Source: Treponema sp. (GTDB taxonomy: Bacteria > Spirochaetota > Spirochaetia > Treponematales > Treponemataceae). From it: a stretch of 64,000 nt of DNA. Under the pieces are notes generated by a model. That model saw only the letters and a list, made by a program, of their open reading frames with translations. It searched no databases and was not told where the DNA came from. The translations under genes and the position numbers were made by a program. This document shows positions 8,607-16,598 of this stretch, piece by piece. Every line of letters begins with the position of its first letter. Within the stretch, counting starts at the first letter, position 1. The DNA is taken from positions 1 through 64,000 of the forward strand of contig JAEDFM010000002.1 in assembly GCA_016292805.1 (NCBI GenBank). Direction: 5' to 3'.

Positions 8607-9166
8607 TGAATAACCCCCGAATTTAACCATGAAACATCAAATACAGAAATAATAAGAATTAAAATTGCCAGGAAAAAGAAGAAGAAACTGTAATATGTTT
8701 CGCTGATTCTTTGTCCGTTTGATTTCAACTTATTTTTAAATGTTGTAACAAATGGACACAATAAAATAAATGAAAGGAAACAGCTTATACAAATTAAAAT
8801 TGTATTGATAAGTGTAGAGCTTTCAGAAAGTGCAATAATTACAATCATATAAGAAACTACAAATTCTGAAGTTTCTCTTCCTGTTGTAATGCGAACAATT
8901 ACTTCAAGGAAAACATTTATACAAACAAAAATCAAAAGGCTTACAACTGGATATAATTCAATAAGCTTAAGCGGTACTAAAACTGTAGAGATTACACCCC
9001 AGCTGATAATTGTTGTAATAAAAATGCTTAGTACAATCTTTGTAAAGAAAGTAATATTCTGTTTTGCTCCATTCTGAAAATCTGCAATTTTGTTGATTCC
9101 AACACCATAAATTAAAACAGCAGAACAGAACAATGTATAAAAAGCGAAGGTATCAAAATAAATCAT
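8603..9166 (-). CDS. rnfA: RnfA-like membrane subunit without the cluster cysteines
   Basis: A 187-residue integral membrane protein with about six helices, in the RnfA position. Similarity to RnfA is visible in helix spacing and in VPLKLIELYPVVSLLIFV, matching the IPLNLIYLRTLAFILV part of E. coli RsxA. The FLGLCPF motif aligns with IYGVGIN (about residues 19-25) and the PLITTNC motif with VIIALSESS, so both cysteines that hold the intramembrane [2Fe-2S] cluster seem to be missing. Strong GGGGAGG ribosome site. It overlaps rnfE by 4 bp and rnfB by 4 bp. Confidence 0.72.
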   Translation of the reverse strand: MIYFDTFAFYTLFCSAVLIYGVGINKIADFQNGAKQNITFFTKIVLSIFITTIISWGVISTVLVPLKLIELYPVVSLLIFVCINVFLEVIVRITTGRETSEFVVSYMIVIIALSESSTLINTILICISCFLSFILLCPFVTTFKNKLKSNGQRISETYYSFFFFFLAILILIISVFDVSWLNSGVIQ

Positions 9167-9780
9167 TTATATGCCTCCCCTTTACCAACAATAAGGAATT
9201 TATTCTTAATGATTGTCCATACAAAAAGAAAAACACCAGCAAGAACAAGTGCACCTGGAATTGAAGCAAAGAAAGTAAAGATACCAGTATCATTTCCACC
9301 AAAAAGAACTTTTTCATAGATCATATGATTTGCTCCAAAAAAAGTAAAAGTTCCATATCCAGCAATATCCCGGAAAAGAAATAGCAATAAACCTATAAGA
9401 CAGAAAATTGAAACATTTGTAAAACAATATTTTGCTCTCTGAGCCATGGATTTATCATTTTCTTTATAAAGTAAACCAATAGTAAACAAAGAAACTGCAG
9501 GAAGATAGAAAAGATAACCTAAAGTTAAAGCCAGTTCAGTCTGCCAGATAATAAAAATCTGTCTATAGAGAACAGTAAAGCTTACCATTGTGGTCATAAA
9601 GATTACTGTACGGATTTTTTCCAGCTTTAATTTGTTTATAAGTGCATTAATTAAAAGACCAACGCATGTTAAAAGCAACAATTCAAGCATAAGAGTAAGG
9701 CCATAAACAAAACGACCAGGAGTTGGAATTAACAAAGCAAGATATGCAGAAATAAAAATGTAAGTTGATTTGTTTTTCAT
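9163..9780 (-). CDS. rnfE: RnfE-like membrane subunit without the cluster cysteines
   Basis: A 205-residue protein with about six transmembrane helices, in the RnfE position between rnfG and rnfA. Similarity is weaker than for the other subunits and rests on length, topology and gene order. The N-terminal helix YLALLIPTPGRF lies where RnfE has LGLCPLLAV, and LPAVSLFTIG lies where PLIVTNC is expected. No cysteine occupies either place. RnfA and RnfE normally form an inverted pair sharing the membrane [2Fe-2S] cluster. A GGAGGG ribosome site precedes the ATG. Confidence 0.65.
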   Translation of the reverse strand: MKNKSTYIFISAYLALLIPTPGRFVYGLTLMLELLLLTCVGLLINALINKLKLEKIRTVIFMTTMVSFTVLYRQIFIIWQTELALTLGYLFYLPAVSLFTIGLLYKENDKSMAQRAKYCFTNVSIFCLIGLLLFLFRDIAGYGTFTFFGANHMIYEKVLFGGNDTGIFTFFASIPGALVLAGVFLFVWTIIKNKFLIVGKGEAYK

Positions 9781-9789
9781 TTCTCCCTC

Positions 9790-10383
9790 CTATCTAATAA
9801 TTTCTGGGATTTTCTTTTCCCAATATTCAAAACGTTTTGAGTATCTGTTTGAAATAAGGTTGTAAGCAATTCTACCTTTTACAGATGAGAATCCAACCAT
9901 TTCAACATTTTCATCATCATCAACTGTAAATACAACAGAAATTGGGCCGTAAAAAGTTACAACTCTCATAAGAACAGCTGTATAAATCTGTCCTGTTTTT
10001 CTATTTGTAGCTTCGTAGCAAACAGCATTTACGCTGAATGTATTAGAAATAGTTTTAGCATTACCTACAGTCCAGTTGTTAGAATCTTTTTCATCAAGAA
10101 CTTCTTCTACACAAGTTTTAAGGTTCTTCTGCCATGATTTCCTTGAAAGAATTGCAGAATAAATAAGAATTCCAAAAATTACTGCAATAAAGGTTGTAAA
10201 GATTCCAAGCTTAATAAAAAAATCTCTATCTATAGCTATAGAACCTTTTTCTTTTACAGTTTTTACAGGTGTTTTTGATTCTTTTTCAGTCTTTGGCTTT
10301 TCAGCTTTAGGACTAACTTCTGCTATTGTTTCAACAGTTGTTTTTTCTTCAACAACAGTTTTATCTTTTGTATTTTCAGTCAT
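9790..10383 (-). CDS. rnfG: RnfG-like protein truncated before the flavin attachment site
   Basis: A 197-residue protein: a Lys/Glu/Thr-rich cytoplasmic extension of about 55 residues, one transmembrane helix (LGIFTTFIAVIFGILIYSAI), then a periplasmic FMN-binding-domain-like region (TGQIYTAVLMRVVTFYGPISVV). RnfG proteins end with an S/T-GAT-x-S/T motif that carries covalent FMN. Here the chain stops after FEYWEKKIPEIIR, before where that motif would lie, and ETPGLG is replaced by KGRIAYN. It lies between rnfD and rnfE with short spacing. It is probably an electron-transfer-dead or repurposed RnfG. Confidence 0.72.
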   Translation of the reverse strand: MTENTKDKTVVEEKTTVETIAEVSPKAEKPKTEKESKTPVKTVKEKGSIAIDRDFFIKLGIFTTFIAVIFGILIYSAILSRKSWQKNLKTCVEEVLDEKDSNNWTVGNAKTISNTFSVNAVCYEATNRKTGQIYTAVLMRVVTFYGPISVVFTVDDDENVEMVGFSSVKGRIAYNLISNRYSKRFEYWEKKIPEIIR

Positions 10384-10385
10384 AT

Positions 10386-11465
10386 TTATTTAACCTCGCT
10401 TACAACAGGAGGATGAGTTGCTGCAACATTTTCAAAAATCATGGTATTTTTTCTTTCTTCAATTGCTCTGATTATAAGATTAAATACATTCATGATTACA
10501 ACTGTATATACCATTCCGATTGGTGAAGTTCCACAACCAGTAACGGCAAAATAAACTACTCCAGAAAGAATTCCGTATATTATTTTTCCAGGCAGGGTTA
10601 CAGGATTTGTTCCAAACCACTGAAGCATAAAAAATGCACAGAAAAGTGTACCGCTGGAAAGAATAGCAAGAATAATATCTCCCTGATTAAAGGCGCCGCC
10701 ATTGATTAAAGGTGCAAAAAGTCTTACTAAGAGTGCATACACAATAAGAAAAAGTGTTGGAATCAATTCTGAAAAAGACTTATCTGCAAAAATTATAATT
10801 GATGAAATAAGAGTCAGAATATTAAATCGGAAAGCTGGAATAACACTCTGATTATCCCAAAGTAAAGAAATAAAGCCTTCTGGAACAGTTACATGGAACA
10901 AGCTGAATACTCTTGTATTCATAAATGAAATAAAGGCTCTGTCAAAATTATAAACTGGAAAAACTCCATTCTGAATTAAATATACAGATGGATTTCTTAC
11001 TGTAAGAAGATCTGATGTTATAAGAAACTGTGGAAAATAAATTTTTCCAACAAACCAGGCAATTAAAACAGCAACAGCTGAAACATTTATCCAGGAATTA
11101 ACACCGTGGAAAATAATACTTCTTGCTGTAAAAATACATCCAAAAGTAAGCATAAACACAACTACAATTGGATAATTTGCAGGAAGAAGAAGGCCAATAA
11201 TCATTCCCTGAATAACAATTGTAATAGCATGATATGGTGGTTCTTTATAAATTAAATAATTTAACGAAGCTGCACAAAGAGAACCTAGAACAGCAGTAAG
11301 TACAACATATAAAGAATCAAAGCTTTTTGTTACTGCAAGCATTACAACCTGAATACTTAACAAAATCAACACTCTTATAGAAATTGAAGAAATAGAAGGC
11401 CTTGAATATACAAAAGGTCTCATGGAGGTTTCTCGTGTTGATAATTTACTTTTATTAGAACTCAT
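10386..11465 (-). CDS. rnfD: RnfD-like membrane subunit without the flavin attachment motif
   Basis: A 359-residue polytopic membrane protein of the RnfD/NqrB family. AITIVIQGMIIGLLLP, GVNSWINVSAVAVLIAW and the C-terminal ILSSGTLFCAFFMLQ...NPVT...YGILSGVVYF parallel the RnfD helices. The SGATPL-type motif that binds covalent FMN on a periplasmic Thr is not found; the corresponding loop reads FISFMNTRVFSLFHV. A ribosome site AGGA precedes the ATG. It sits in the order C-D-G-E-A-B, as in canonical rnf operons. Confidence 0.8.
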   Translation of the reverse strand: MSSNKSKLSTRETSMRPFVYSRPSISSISIRVLILLSIQVVMLAVTKSFDSLYVVLTAVLGSLCAASLNYLIYKEPPYHAITIVIQGMIIGLLLPANYPIVVVFMLTFGCIFTARSIIFHGVNSWINVSAVAVLIAWFVGKIYFPQFLITSDLLTVRNPSVYLIQNGVFPVYNFDRAFISFMNTRVFSLFHVTVPEGFISLLWDNQSVIPAFRFNILTLISSIIIFADKSFSELIPTLFLIVYALLVRLFAPLINGGAFNQGDIILAILSSGTLFCAFFMLQWFGTNPVTLPGKIIYGILSGVVYFAVTGCGTSPIGMVYTVVIMNVFNLIIRAIEERKNTMIFENVAATHPPVVSEVK

Positions 11466-11474
11466 ATAAAAATC

Positions 11475-12767
11475 CTATTTATTAATAAGTCTTTCTCTAA
11501 TAACAGAAATTGTCTGACACAATGGTAAACGTGCAGGACAAACTGTATTACAGCGACCACAATCAATACATGCAAAAGTCGATTTTTCCAGCTGCTCTGG
11601 AATTTCACGGAAATTTACAGCATTGTTGTAAAGAATATCTGGGGAAAGCTTAACAGGACAAGCACCACGACAGTTGCCACAGTTTATACATGTGTAAATG
11701 TGGTCATCTGTAAATGGCTTTTTATTACTGAAAGCTACTGATTTAACATATTTTGTTACAGGTACATCCAAATCAGAAACTGAAACTCCACTTAAGTAAC
11801 CATTAATAATTACCATTGAAGGTTCTTTATGAAAACCACCCAGCTGATTAATTACATCACGAATTGAAGTACCAATTTTTACATCAAGCATACAAGAGGC
11901 ATAAAGACAGTTACCTGAAAAATGAACAAGCTTACTGATAGAAGGAGTATCCAGACAAACAGCTTTATATACTTCATACATTGTTGAAGCATCTACATAA
12001 AAATCTTTTTTTGTAATTGTAAAATCCTTTGATTTTTTTAATGTTCTTGAAAAAGCAGAACATATTTCTCTAGGAGTACCAGATGGATAACGAATAATAT
12101 TCATTTCCAAAAAATGACCATCAGGAATGTCCATAGAAAGGAAATCATGTTTATTTTTAAGCTCTTTATCAAAAGCAAATACAATGTGTCTGGCACCACA
12201 GGCTTTTGCAGTAACCAGTGCACCTTCAACAATCTGTTCAAAATAAAATTTAAAAATAAGAGAATCAGTAATACGGGTTGGATCTTCATCAAAAAGGCGG
12301 ACAACAAGATTTTCGCCTTCCTTATTATTTTTAATCTGAAGTCCCAGATTTTGTGGTTCATTTATTTTAAAAGTATTTATTAAACCTTTTTCAATAAGCT
12401 TTTCTCGAATCGCAATGGCAGAAATTGATTTATATGATTTTTTTTCAATTCTATTTCCAAGATAAGAAAATTTACCTTCCAGCTGAATTCTTATTGCATG
12501 TTCCTGTCTTCCATTTGGAGCAATGCAGGCAACAATATCAATTACTTTTCCAGGAATAGGAGAATGAATTAATGATTCGTTATTATTTTTATCAGTTGAT
12601 TTTGCAATTACCTGTCCTTCTTTTACAGTATCACCTGCTTTTACAAGGCTATTGCAAATGCAGTCATCATCCTGACTTAAAGGAACAATAACAACATGAG
12701 GTAAAAAAGCATTTTCAGTACATTTATAATCTTGAAGTGAATTATTCATAACTGGATATGTAATCAT
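11475..12767 (-). CDS. rnfC: RnfC-like iron-sulfur protein without the FMN/NADH motif
   Basis: A 430-residue peripheral subunit. It has an N-terminal barrel-sandwich domain (HSPIPGKVIDIV), a central Rossmann-like region with RYPSG, and two C-terminal [4Fe-4S] motifs with C360/C363/C366/C370 and C400/C403/C406/C410. Canonical RnfC carries GLGGAGFP and ECEPY in the FMN- and NADH-binding part. Here residues 120-170 retain surrounding similarity, but these motifs read NTFKINEPQN and FDEDPTRITD. It lacks the long C-terminal coiled extension of proteobacterial RnfC. ATGA overlap with the upstream membrane gene indicates coupling. Confidence 0.82.
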   Translation of the reverse strand: MITYPVMNNSLQDYKCTENAFLPHVVIVPLSQDDDCICNSLVKAGDTVKEGQVIAKSTDKNNNESLIHSPIPGKVIDIVACIAPNGRQEHAIRIQLEGKFSYLGNRIEKKSYKSISAIAIREKLIEKGLINTFKINEPQNLGLQIKNNKEGENLVVRLFDEDPTRITDSLIFKFYFEQIVEGALVTAKACGARHIVFAFDKELKNKHDFLSMDIPDGHFLEMNIIRYPSGTPREICSAFSRTLKKSKDFTITKKDFYVDASTMYEVYKAVCLDTPSISKLVHFSGNCLYASCMLDVKIGTSIRDVINQLGGFHKEPSMVIINGYLSGVSVSDLDVPVTKYVKSVAFSNKKPFTDDHIYTCINCGNCRGACPVKLSPDILYNNAVNFREIPEQLEKSTFACIDCGRCNTVCPARLPLCQTISVIRERLINK

Positions 12768-14137
12768 TTTCTAACACCCTTTCTTATAATACTGGAAATA
12801 TAAATAAATAGTAATATGGTAAGACTTACAAACATCATTATTATAGCAAAAATTCCAGTTCGGCAGGAACTACTGGAAGCATAACCAGGTTTAACTTCAC
12901 TCCCCTGACTTTTAATTAATTTTTCTATTGAATTGAATGGCAGTAAATCTATTGCATCATAAGTTTCAGTTTTAAAGCTGTCGTTAAAAGCCTTTACCTG
13001 CAGGGTTTCCTTAATTTTTCCATCAATTTCTTCATAATGAGGATATTCAAAATAATTGGCTTTTTCATTCTTATTCAAATTTCTATATGGATATGCACTT
13101 ACATTCCATACAAAATCGTAATATTCATCCATTGCAGGAAGTTCTGCAGAATTCCCCTGAGCTGAAGGTAAAATTAATTTAGCAAATTTTGTATTTACAG
13201 AAGTATTAGTAGTAATAAGGGCAATTGTAAATAAAAATATAACAGCACAAATAGAACTAATAAGTATCTGGTTTAATTTTCCACCGTAAATTGAAACTCT
13301 TTTTGCGGGACGAATAGAAACCGGAATAAAAGAGCGTCTGCTTAAAATCAGTTCACTAACAGAATAAACGGTATAAATCATTCCAACAGAACCAGCCGCA
13401 GCCAAAATAAACATAAATCCAGCTTTTACAGAACCAGCAAAGGCTCCCGTTACCGCAAAGAAAAGCATTACAGGAATTGCATAGTTTCCAAACAAATACA
13501 TTAAGTTTCCCTTTCTTTTCCATATGTTTGAATAAAAGAAAATGGAGAGCATAAAAAGACAAAGAGATACTGCACAGGAATAAAAAGGATTGCAGAAAAT
13601 ATAAACTAAAAGTAAACTGCTTCCAGCACCAAAAACAAACTTATGTTTAGAATAAACAAGAAGAACCATAAAATAAGCAAGAGCAATAACAGGAATTAAA
13701 AATGGATAGGAAGCAGAACCATCCACACCAGCTTTAATATTCTGCCTGGCAAGAAGCTTTAAACAGTCATTTACTTTACCCTTGTTATCAGATGAAATGT
13801 AATAAAGTCTGTATCTGTTAGATTTATCAAAAAAATATGCATTTCGCTTAGAAAGATACTGGAAAGAAGAATCTCCAGCATTTAATTTAAGCATTGTAAC
13901 TTCTGGAGAATAGGCAGTAAAAAGCAAAGGTAAATACTGACCTGAAAGTTCAAAATGATCTGTAATTTCCAAAGCTTTAAAAGCATCCTGAACAACAGAA
14001 TCTTCAGTTTCTACAGGAACATAAATGATGTTAAAACCTTTCCAAAGTTTACCAGACGGAATAGTTTTAAAAAAAATAAGCATGAAAAGAGCAAATAATG
14101 AGACAAGTGGAGTAACAAATTTTAAATATCTTTTCAT
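12764..14137 (-). CDS. Unrecognised membrane protein inside the rnf operon
   Basis: A 457-residue membrane protein not recognised as a known family. It has one N-terminal anchor (FVTPLVSLFALFMLIFF), an extracytoplasmic domain of about 120 residues, a block of about six helices (residues 145-310), a second hydrophilic domain of about 110 residues rich in Asn/Tyr/Glu, and a final helix (FAIIMMFVSLTILLFIYI). It overlaps rnfC by 4 bp and follows the PAP2-like gene by 2 bp, so it is produced with the Rnf proteins and is a candidate extra subunit (inference). No redox or ATP motif is visible. Confidence 0.7.
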   Translation of the reverse strand: MKRYLKFVTPLVSLFALFMLIFFKTIPSGKLWKGFNIIYVPVETEDSVVQDAFKALEITDHFELSGQYLPLLFTAYSPEVTMLKLNAGDSSFQYLSKRNAYFFDKSNRYRLYYISSDNKGKVNDCLKLLARQNIKAGVDGSASYPFLIPVIALAYFMVLLVYSKHKFVFGAGSSLLLVYIFCNPFYSCAVSLCLFMLSIFFYSNIWKRKGNLMYLFGNYAIPVMLFFAVTGAFAGSVKAGFMFILAAAGSVGMIYTVYSVSELILSRRSFIPVSIRPAKRVSIYGGKLNQILISSICAVIFLFTIALITTNTSVNTKFAKLILPSAQGNSAELPAMDEYYDFVWNVSAYPYRNLNKNEKANYFEYPHYEEIDGKIKETLQVKAFNDSFKTETYDAIDLLPFNSIEKLIKSQGSEVKPGYASSSSCRTGIFAIIMMFVSLTILLFIYISSIIRKGVRK

Positions 14138-14139
14138 TT

Positions 14140-14634
14140 TTATTTAAGCATAGTAAAGCCAAGAGCAACAAAAAGTCCAAGTAAACAACCGCACACTACT
14201 TCCATTGGCTTATGACCATTAACTTCTTTTAGTGGTTTATATGTTTGTGTAACACTCTTTTCCGAAAGTTCAGCTGCAATTTCATTAATTCTTTTAATGC
14301 TTATTCCGTTAGAACGGCGAACTCCAAAAGCATCTCTGATTACAACAGCCCATAAAACTGCCGCTACAAAGAATATATCAGAATGCAAACCATTTCTAAT
14401 TCCAACAGCAGTGGCAAGAGAAGTTACCAAAGCAGAATGACTTGAAGGCATTCCACCAGTCTTTACCAGCATTAATTCAATCAACTGCTTAAAAGATTTT
14501 ACACGCCCATAGCAAAGGTTAATGGCAGTTTTTATAAACTGTGCGCCAAACCAGCTGCAGAAGCAGGCCATAAAAATTGGACTTTGAAAAAATAATTTAA
14601 GCTGTTCAGATATTGTAGGTAAAGTATTTTCCAT
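14140..14634 (-). CDS. Divergent PAP2-family membrane protein (DUF212)
   Basis: A 164-residue membrane protein of the DUF212/YuiD type, related to acid phosphatase/PAP2 proteins. KTGGMPSSHSALVTSLATA holds the conserved PSSHS motif, and INEIAAELSEK and VNGHKPMEVVCGCLLG complete the family pattern. Relatives are presumed to be lipid-phosphate phosphatases, though this subgroup has little experimental support. It is the first gene of the transcription unit leading into rnf. A TAAAAT box lies 13 nt before the ATG with no clear ribosome site, so the leader would be only a few nucleotides. Confidence 0.8.
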   Translation of the reverse strand: MENTLPTISEQLKLFFQSPIFMACFCSWFGAQFIKTAINLCYGRVKSFKQLIELMLVKTGGMPSSHSALVTSLATAVGIRNGLHSDIFFVAAVLWAVVIRDAFGVRRSNGISIKRINEIAAELSEKSVTQTYKPLKEVNGHKPMEVVCGCLLGLFVALGFTMLK

Positions 14635-14697
14635 TTTTAATCATTTAATTTTATCACCAGAACCCTATTTTTACTAGTAGTTCAAGAAAATTAAAGT

Positions 14698-14703
14698 TAT
14701 ACT
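14698..14703 (+). promoter_or_regulatory. -10 box 6 nt before the pseudouridine synthase start
   Basis: TATACT followed by GAATTT and then ATG. No Shine-Dalgarno sequence is present and the -35 (TAGTAG at 17 nt) is weak. It implies a leaderless transcript. Confidence 0.45.
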
Positions 14704-14709
14704 GAATTT

Positions 14710-15681
14710 ATGGACTTTGCTGATTTTCCAGTTTCACAAAACGATTTAGACCGCCGCATAGATAAAATCATCCGCATTTTCATTCCATCAATTTCTCTTT
14801 CCTTAATCTACAAAGACCTTAGAAAAGGACTAATTAAAGTAAACGGTAAAAAAGTTCGTGAAGATTACAGGGTTCAAAACGGAGACATAGTAAATATAGC
14901 CTCTTTTTTATTAAATGATGATGATGGCAAAGCAGCAAAGCAGGAAGCAGATTGCACAGTTCCCCTTCCTCCCGTAGCTTTTCAGAACCAGCATCTGCTT
15001 ATTCTTAATAAGCCATACGATGTTTTAGTACACGGTTCTTCAGATTCCCTGGACAAAGCCGTTTTAAATTATTACAAAAGCAACATTAAAGACGCCTCTT
15101 TATCCTTTACCCCAGGCCCATTGCACCGTCTAGACAGAAAAACAACTGGTCTTCTGGCATTTTCTTTAAGCTTACAGGGAGCACATTGGTTTTCAGAACA
15201 TATAAAAGACCACAGTATTCAAAAATATTATGCTGCCCTGGTAGAAGGCAATGTAAAACAACCTGAACATTGGGAAGACTATATCCAAAAAGAAGAAAAT
15301 CAAAAAACAGCTTTTAAAACCGTAAAAGCATCTGAAAGTATAAGTAATGAAAAAGAGGATAAGCTTGCTTCCACAGATATCATTCCCCTTGCCTACGGCA
15401 CATTTAACGGTAAACCAGTTACTTTAATAAAACTTAATATCCACACCGGCCGCACCCACCAGATTCGTGCCCAAAGCAGTCTTCATAATCACCCTCTACT
15501 AGGCGATACCGCTTATGGTGGAACTAAACTTTTAAACCAAAAACAGGACTTTTTTCTTCAGGCCTTCTGCCTCCAAATCCCTGAAAATCCAGTAGAACTT
15601 CCACCAGAAATTAAGCTTCCACTTAATCATTCTTTTTTAAATATTTTAAATGTTTGTGGAATTAAAGAATTCGTTTTATAA
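14710..15681 (+). CDS. RluA-family pseudouridine synthase
   Basis: A 323-residue enzyme isomerising uridine to pseudouridine in rRNA or tRNA. It has an N-terminal S4 RNA-binding domain (LRKGLIKVNGKKV, about residues 30-65) and then the catalytic domain with HRLDRKTTG, where the Asp is catalytic (the usual motif is HRLDxxTSG), and IHTGRTHQIRAQ with LLGDTAYGG. The layout matches RluC/RluD. The exact target uridines cannot be told. It overlaps the following ATPase gene by 1 bp (TAATG). Confidence 0.9.
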   Translation: MDFADFPVSQNDLDRRIDKIIRIFIPSISLSLIYKDLRKGLIKVNGKKVREDYRVQNGDIVNIASFLLNDDDGKAAKQEADCTVPLPPVAFQNQHLLILNKPYDVLVHGSSDSLDKAVLNYYKSNIKDASLSFTPGPLHRLDRKTTGLLAFSLSLQGAHWFSEHIKDHSIQKYYAALVEGNVKQPEHWEDYIQKEENQKTAFKTVKASESISNEKEDKLASTDIIPLAYGTFNGKPVTLIKLNIHTGRTHQIRAQSSLHNHPLLGDTAYGGTKLLNQKQDFFLQAFCLQIPENPVELPPEIKLPLNHSFLNILNVCGIKEFVL

Positions 15682-16598
15682 TGGATGCAATGTTTAACAA
15701 TATTGCAGACAAGTTACGCCAGAAATTCTCAAAAACAGTTGTATTCGCTTTCGTAGGTGAAAGTGGAACAGGTAAAAGTTATCACGCAAAAATTCTTGCA
15801 GAAGAAAACAAGATTGAAGCGATTATTGATGATGGACTTTTAATTCAGGACGAAAAAATTATTGCAGGTCGTTCTGCAAAACGGGAAAAAACTTATATGG
15901 GCGCAGTTAGAGTTGCCCTTTTTGATGATAAAGATCACCGTGATTCTGTAGCAAAAGTATTGCGTAAAACAAAAATCAAACGTCTTCTTATTATTGGTAC
16001 TTCTGAAAAAATGGTAACAAAAATTGCCATCAGACTTCAGTTGCCACAACCACAGAAAATCATTCACATTGAAGACGTTGCAACTCCAGAAGAAATCGAA
16101 AAAGCAAAAAAATCTCGTCATGTAGAAGGCAAACATGTTATTCCAGTACCTTCTATTGAGGTAAAAAAGAAATATCCCCAGATTTTCTCTGATTCTATGA
16201 GGGAATTTTTCAGTAATCATAATATTTTTAAAATTAAATCCAAAGGCCGTTTGATGGAAAAATCCATTGTCCAGCCAGAGTTCTCTAAAAAAGGAAGACT
16301 TGAAATTTCAGAAGCAGCACTTACTCAAATGACAATGCATTGTGTAACTGAGTGCGATCCTGAAATTAAGGTTAAAAAGATTACAATCAAAAAAGATTCC
16401 AGAGGTTATAAACTTATTGTTACAATTGATGTACCTTTCGGTACTCAGCTTACAGGTAAAGTTCATCGTCTTCAGCAGCATATCATAGATAAAATTGAAA
16501 TGTGCACAAACATTCTTATTGAAGAAGTTAATATTGTAATTGATAAAATCTCAATGGATAAAAAAGACAGCACTGAAACAAAAGTAAAAGAAAATTAA
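15681..16598 (+). CDS. P-loop NTPase fused to an Asp23/Gls24-like domain
   Basis: A 305-residue soluble protein, not recognised as a named family. Residues 18-35 hold a Walker A motif (AFVGESGTGKSYHAK) in a kinase-like P-loop fold that extends to about residue 150. The C-terminal 110 residues (ISEAALTQMTMHCVTEC ... GYKLIVTIDVPFGTQL ... HIIDKIEMCTNILIEEVNIVI) follow the pattern of the Asp23/Gls24 envelope-stress domain. Translation is coupled to the pseudouridine synthase by a TAATG junction. The combination suggests a nucleotide-driven switch acting on an envelope- or RNA-associated partner, but this is inference. Its stop overlaps the convergent pcnB-like stop. Confidence 0.65.
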   Translation: MDAMFNNIADKLRQKFSKTVVFAFVGESGTGKSYHAKILAEENKIEAIIDDGLLIQDEKIIAGRSAKREKTYMGAVRVALFDDKDHRDSVAKVLRKTKIKRLLIIGTSEKMVTKIAIRLQLPQPQKIIHIEDVATPEEIEKAKKSRHVEGKHVIPVPSIEVKKKYPQIFSDSMREFFSNHNIFKIKSKGRLMEKSIVQPEFSKKGRLEISEAALTQMTMHCVTECDPEIKVKKITIKKDSRGYKLIVTIDVPFGTQLTGKVHRLQQHIIDKIEMCTNILIEEVNIVIDKISMDKKDSTETKVKEN

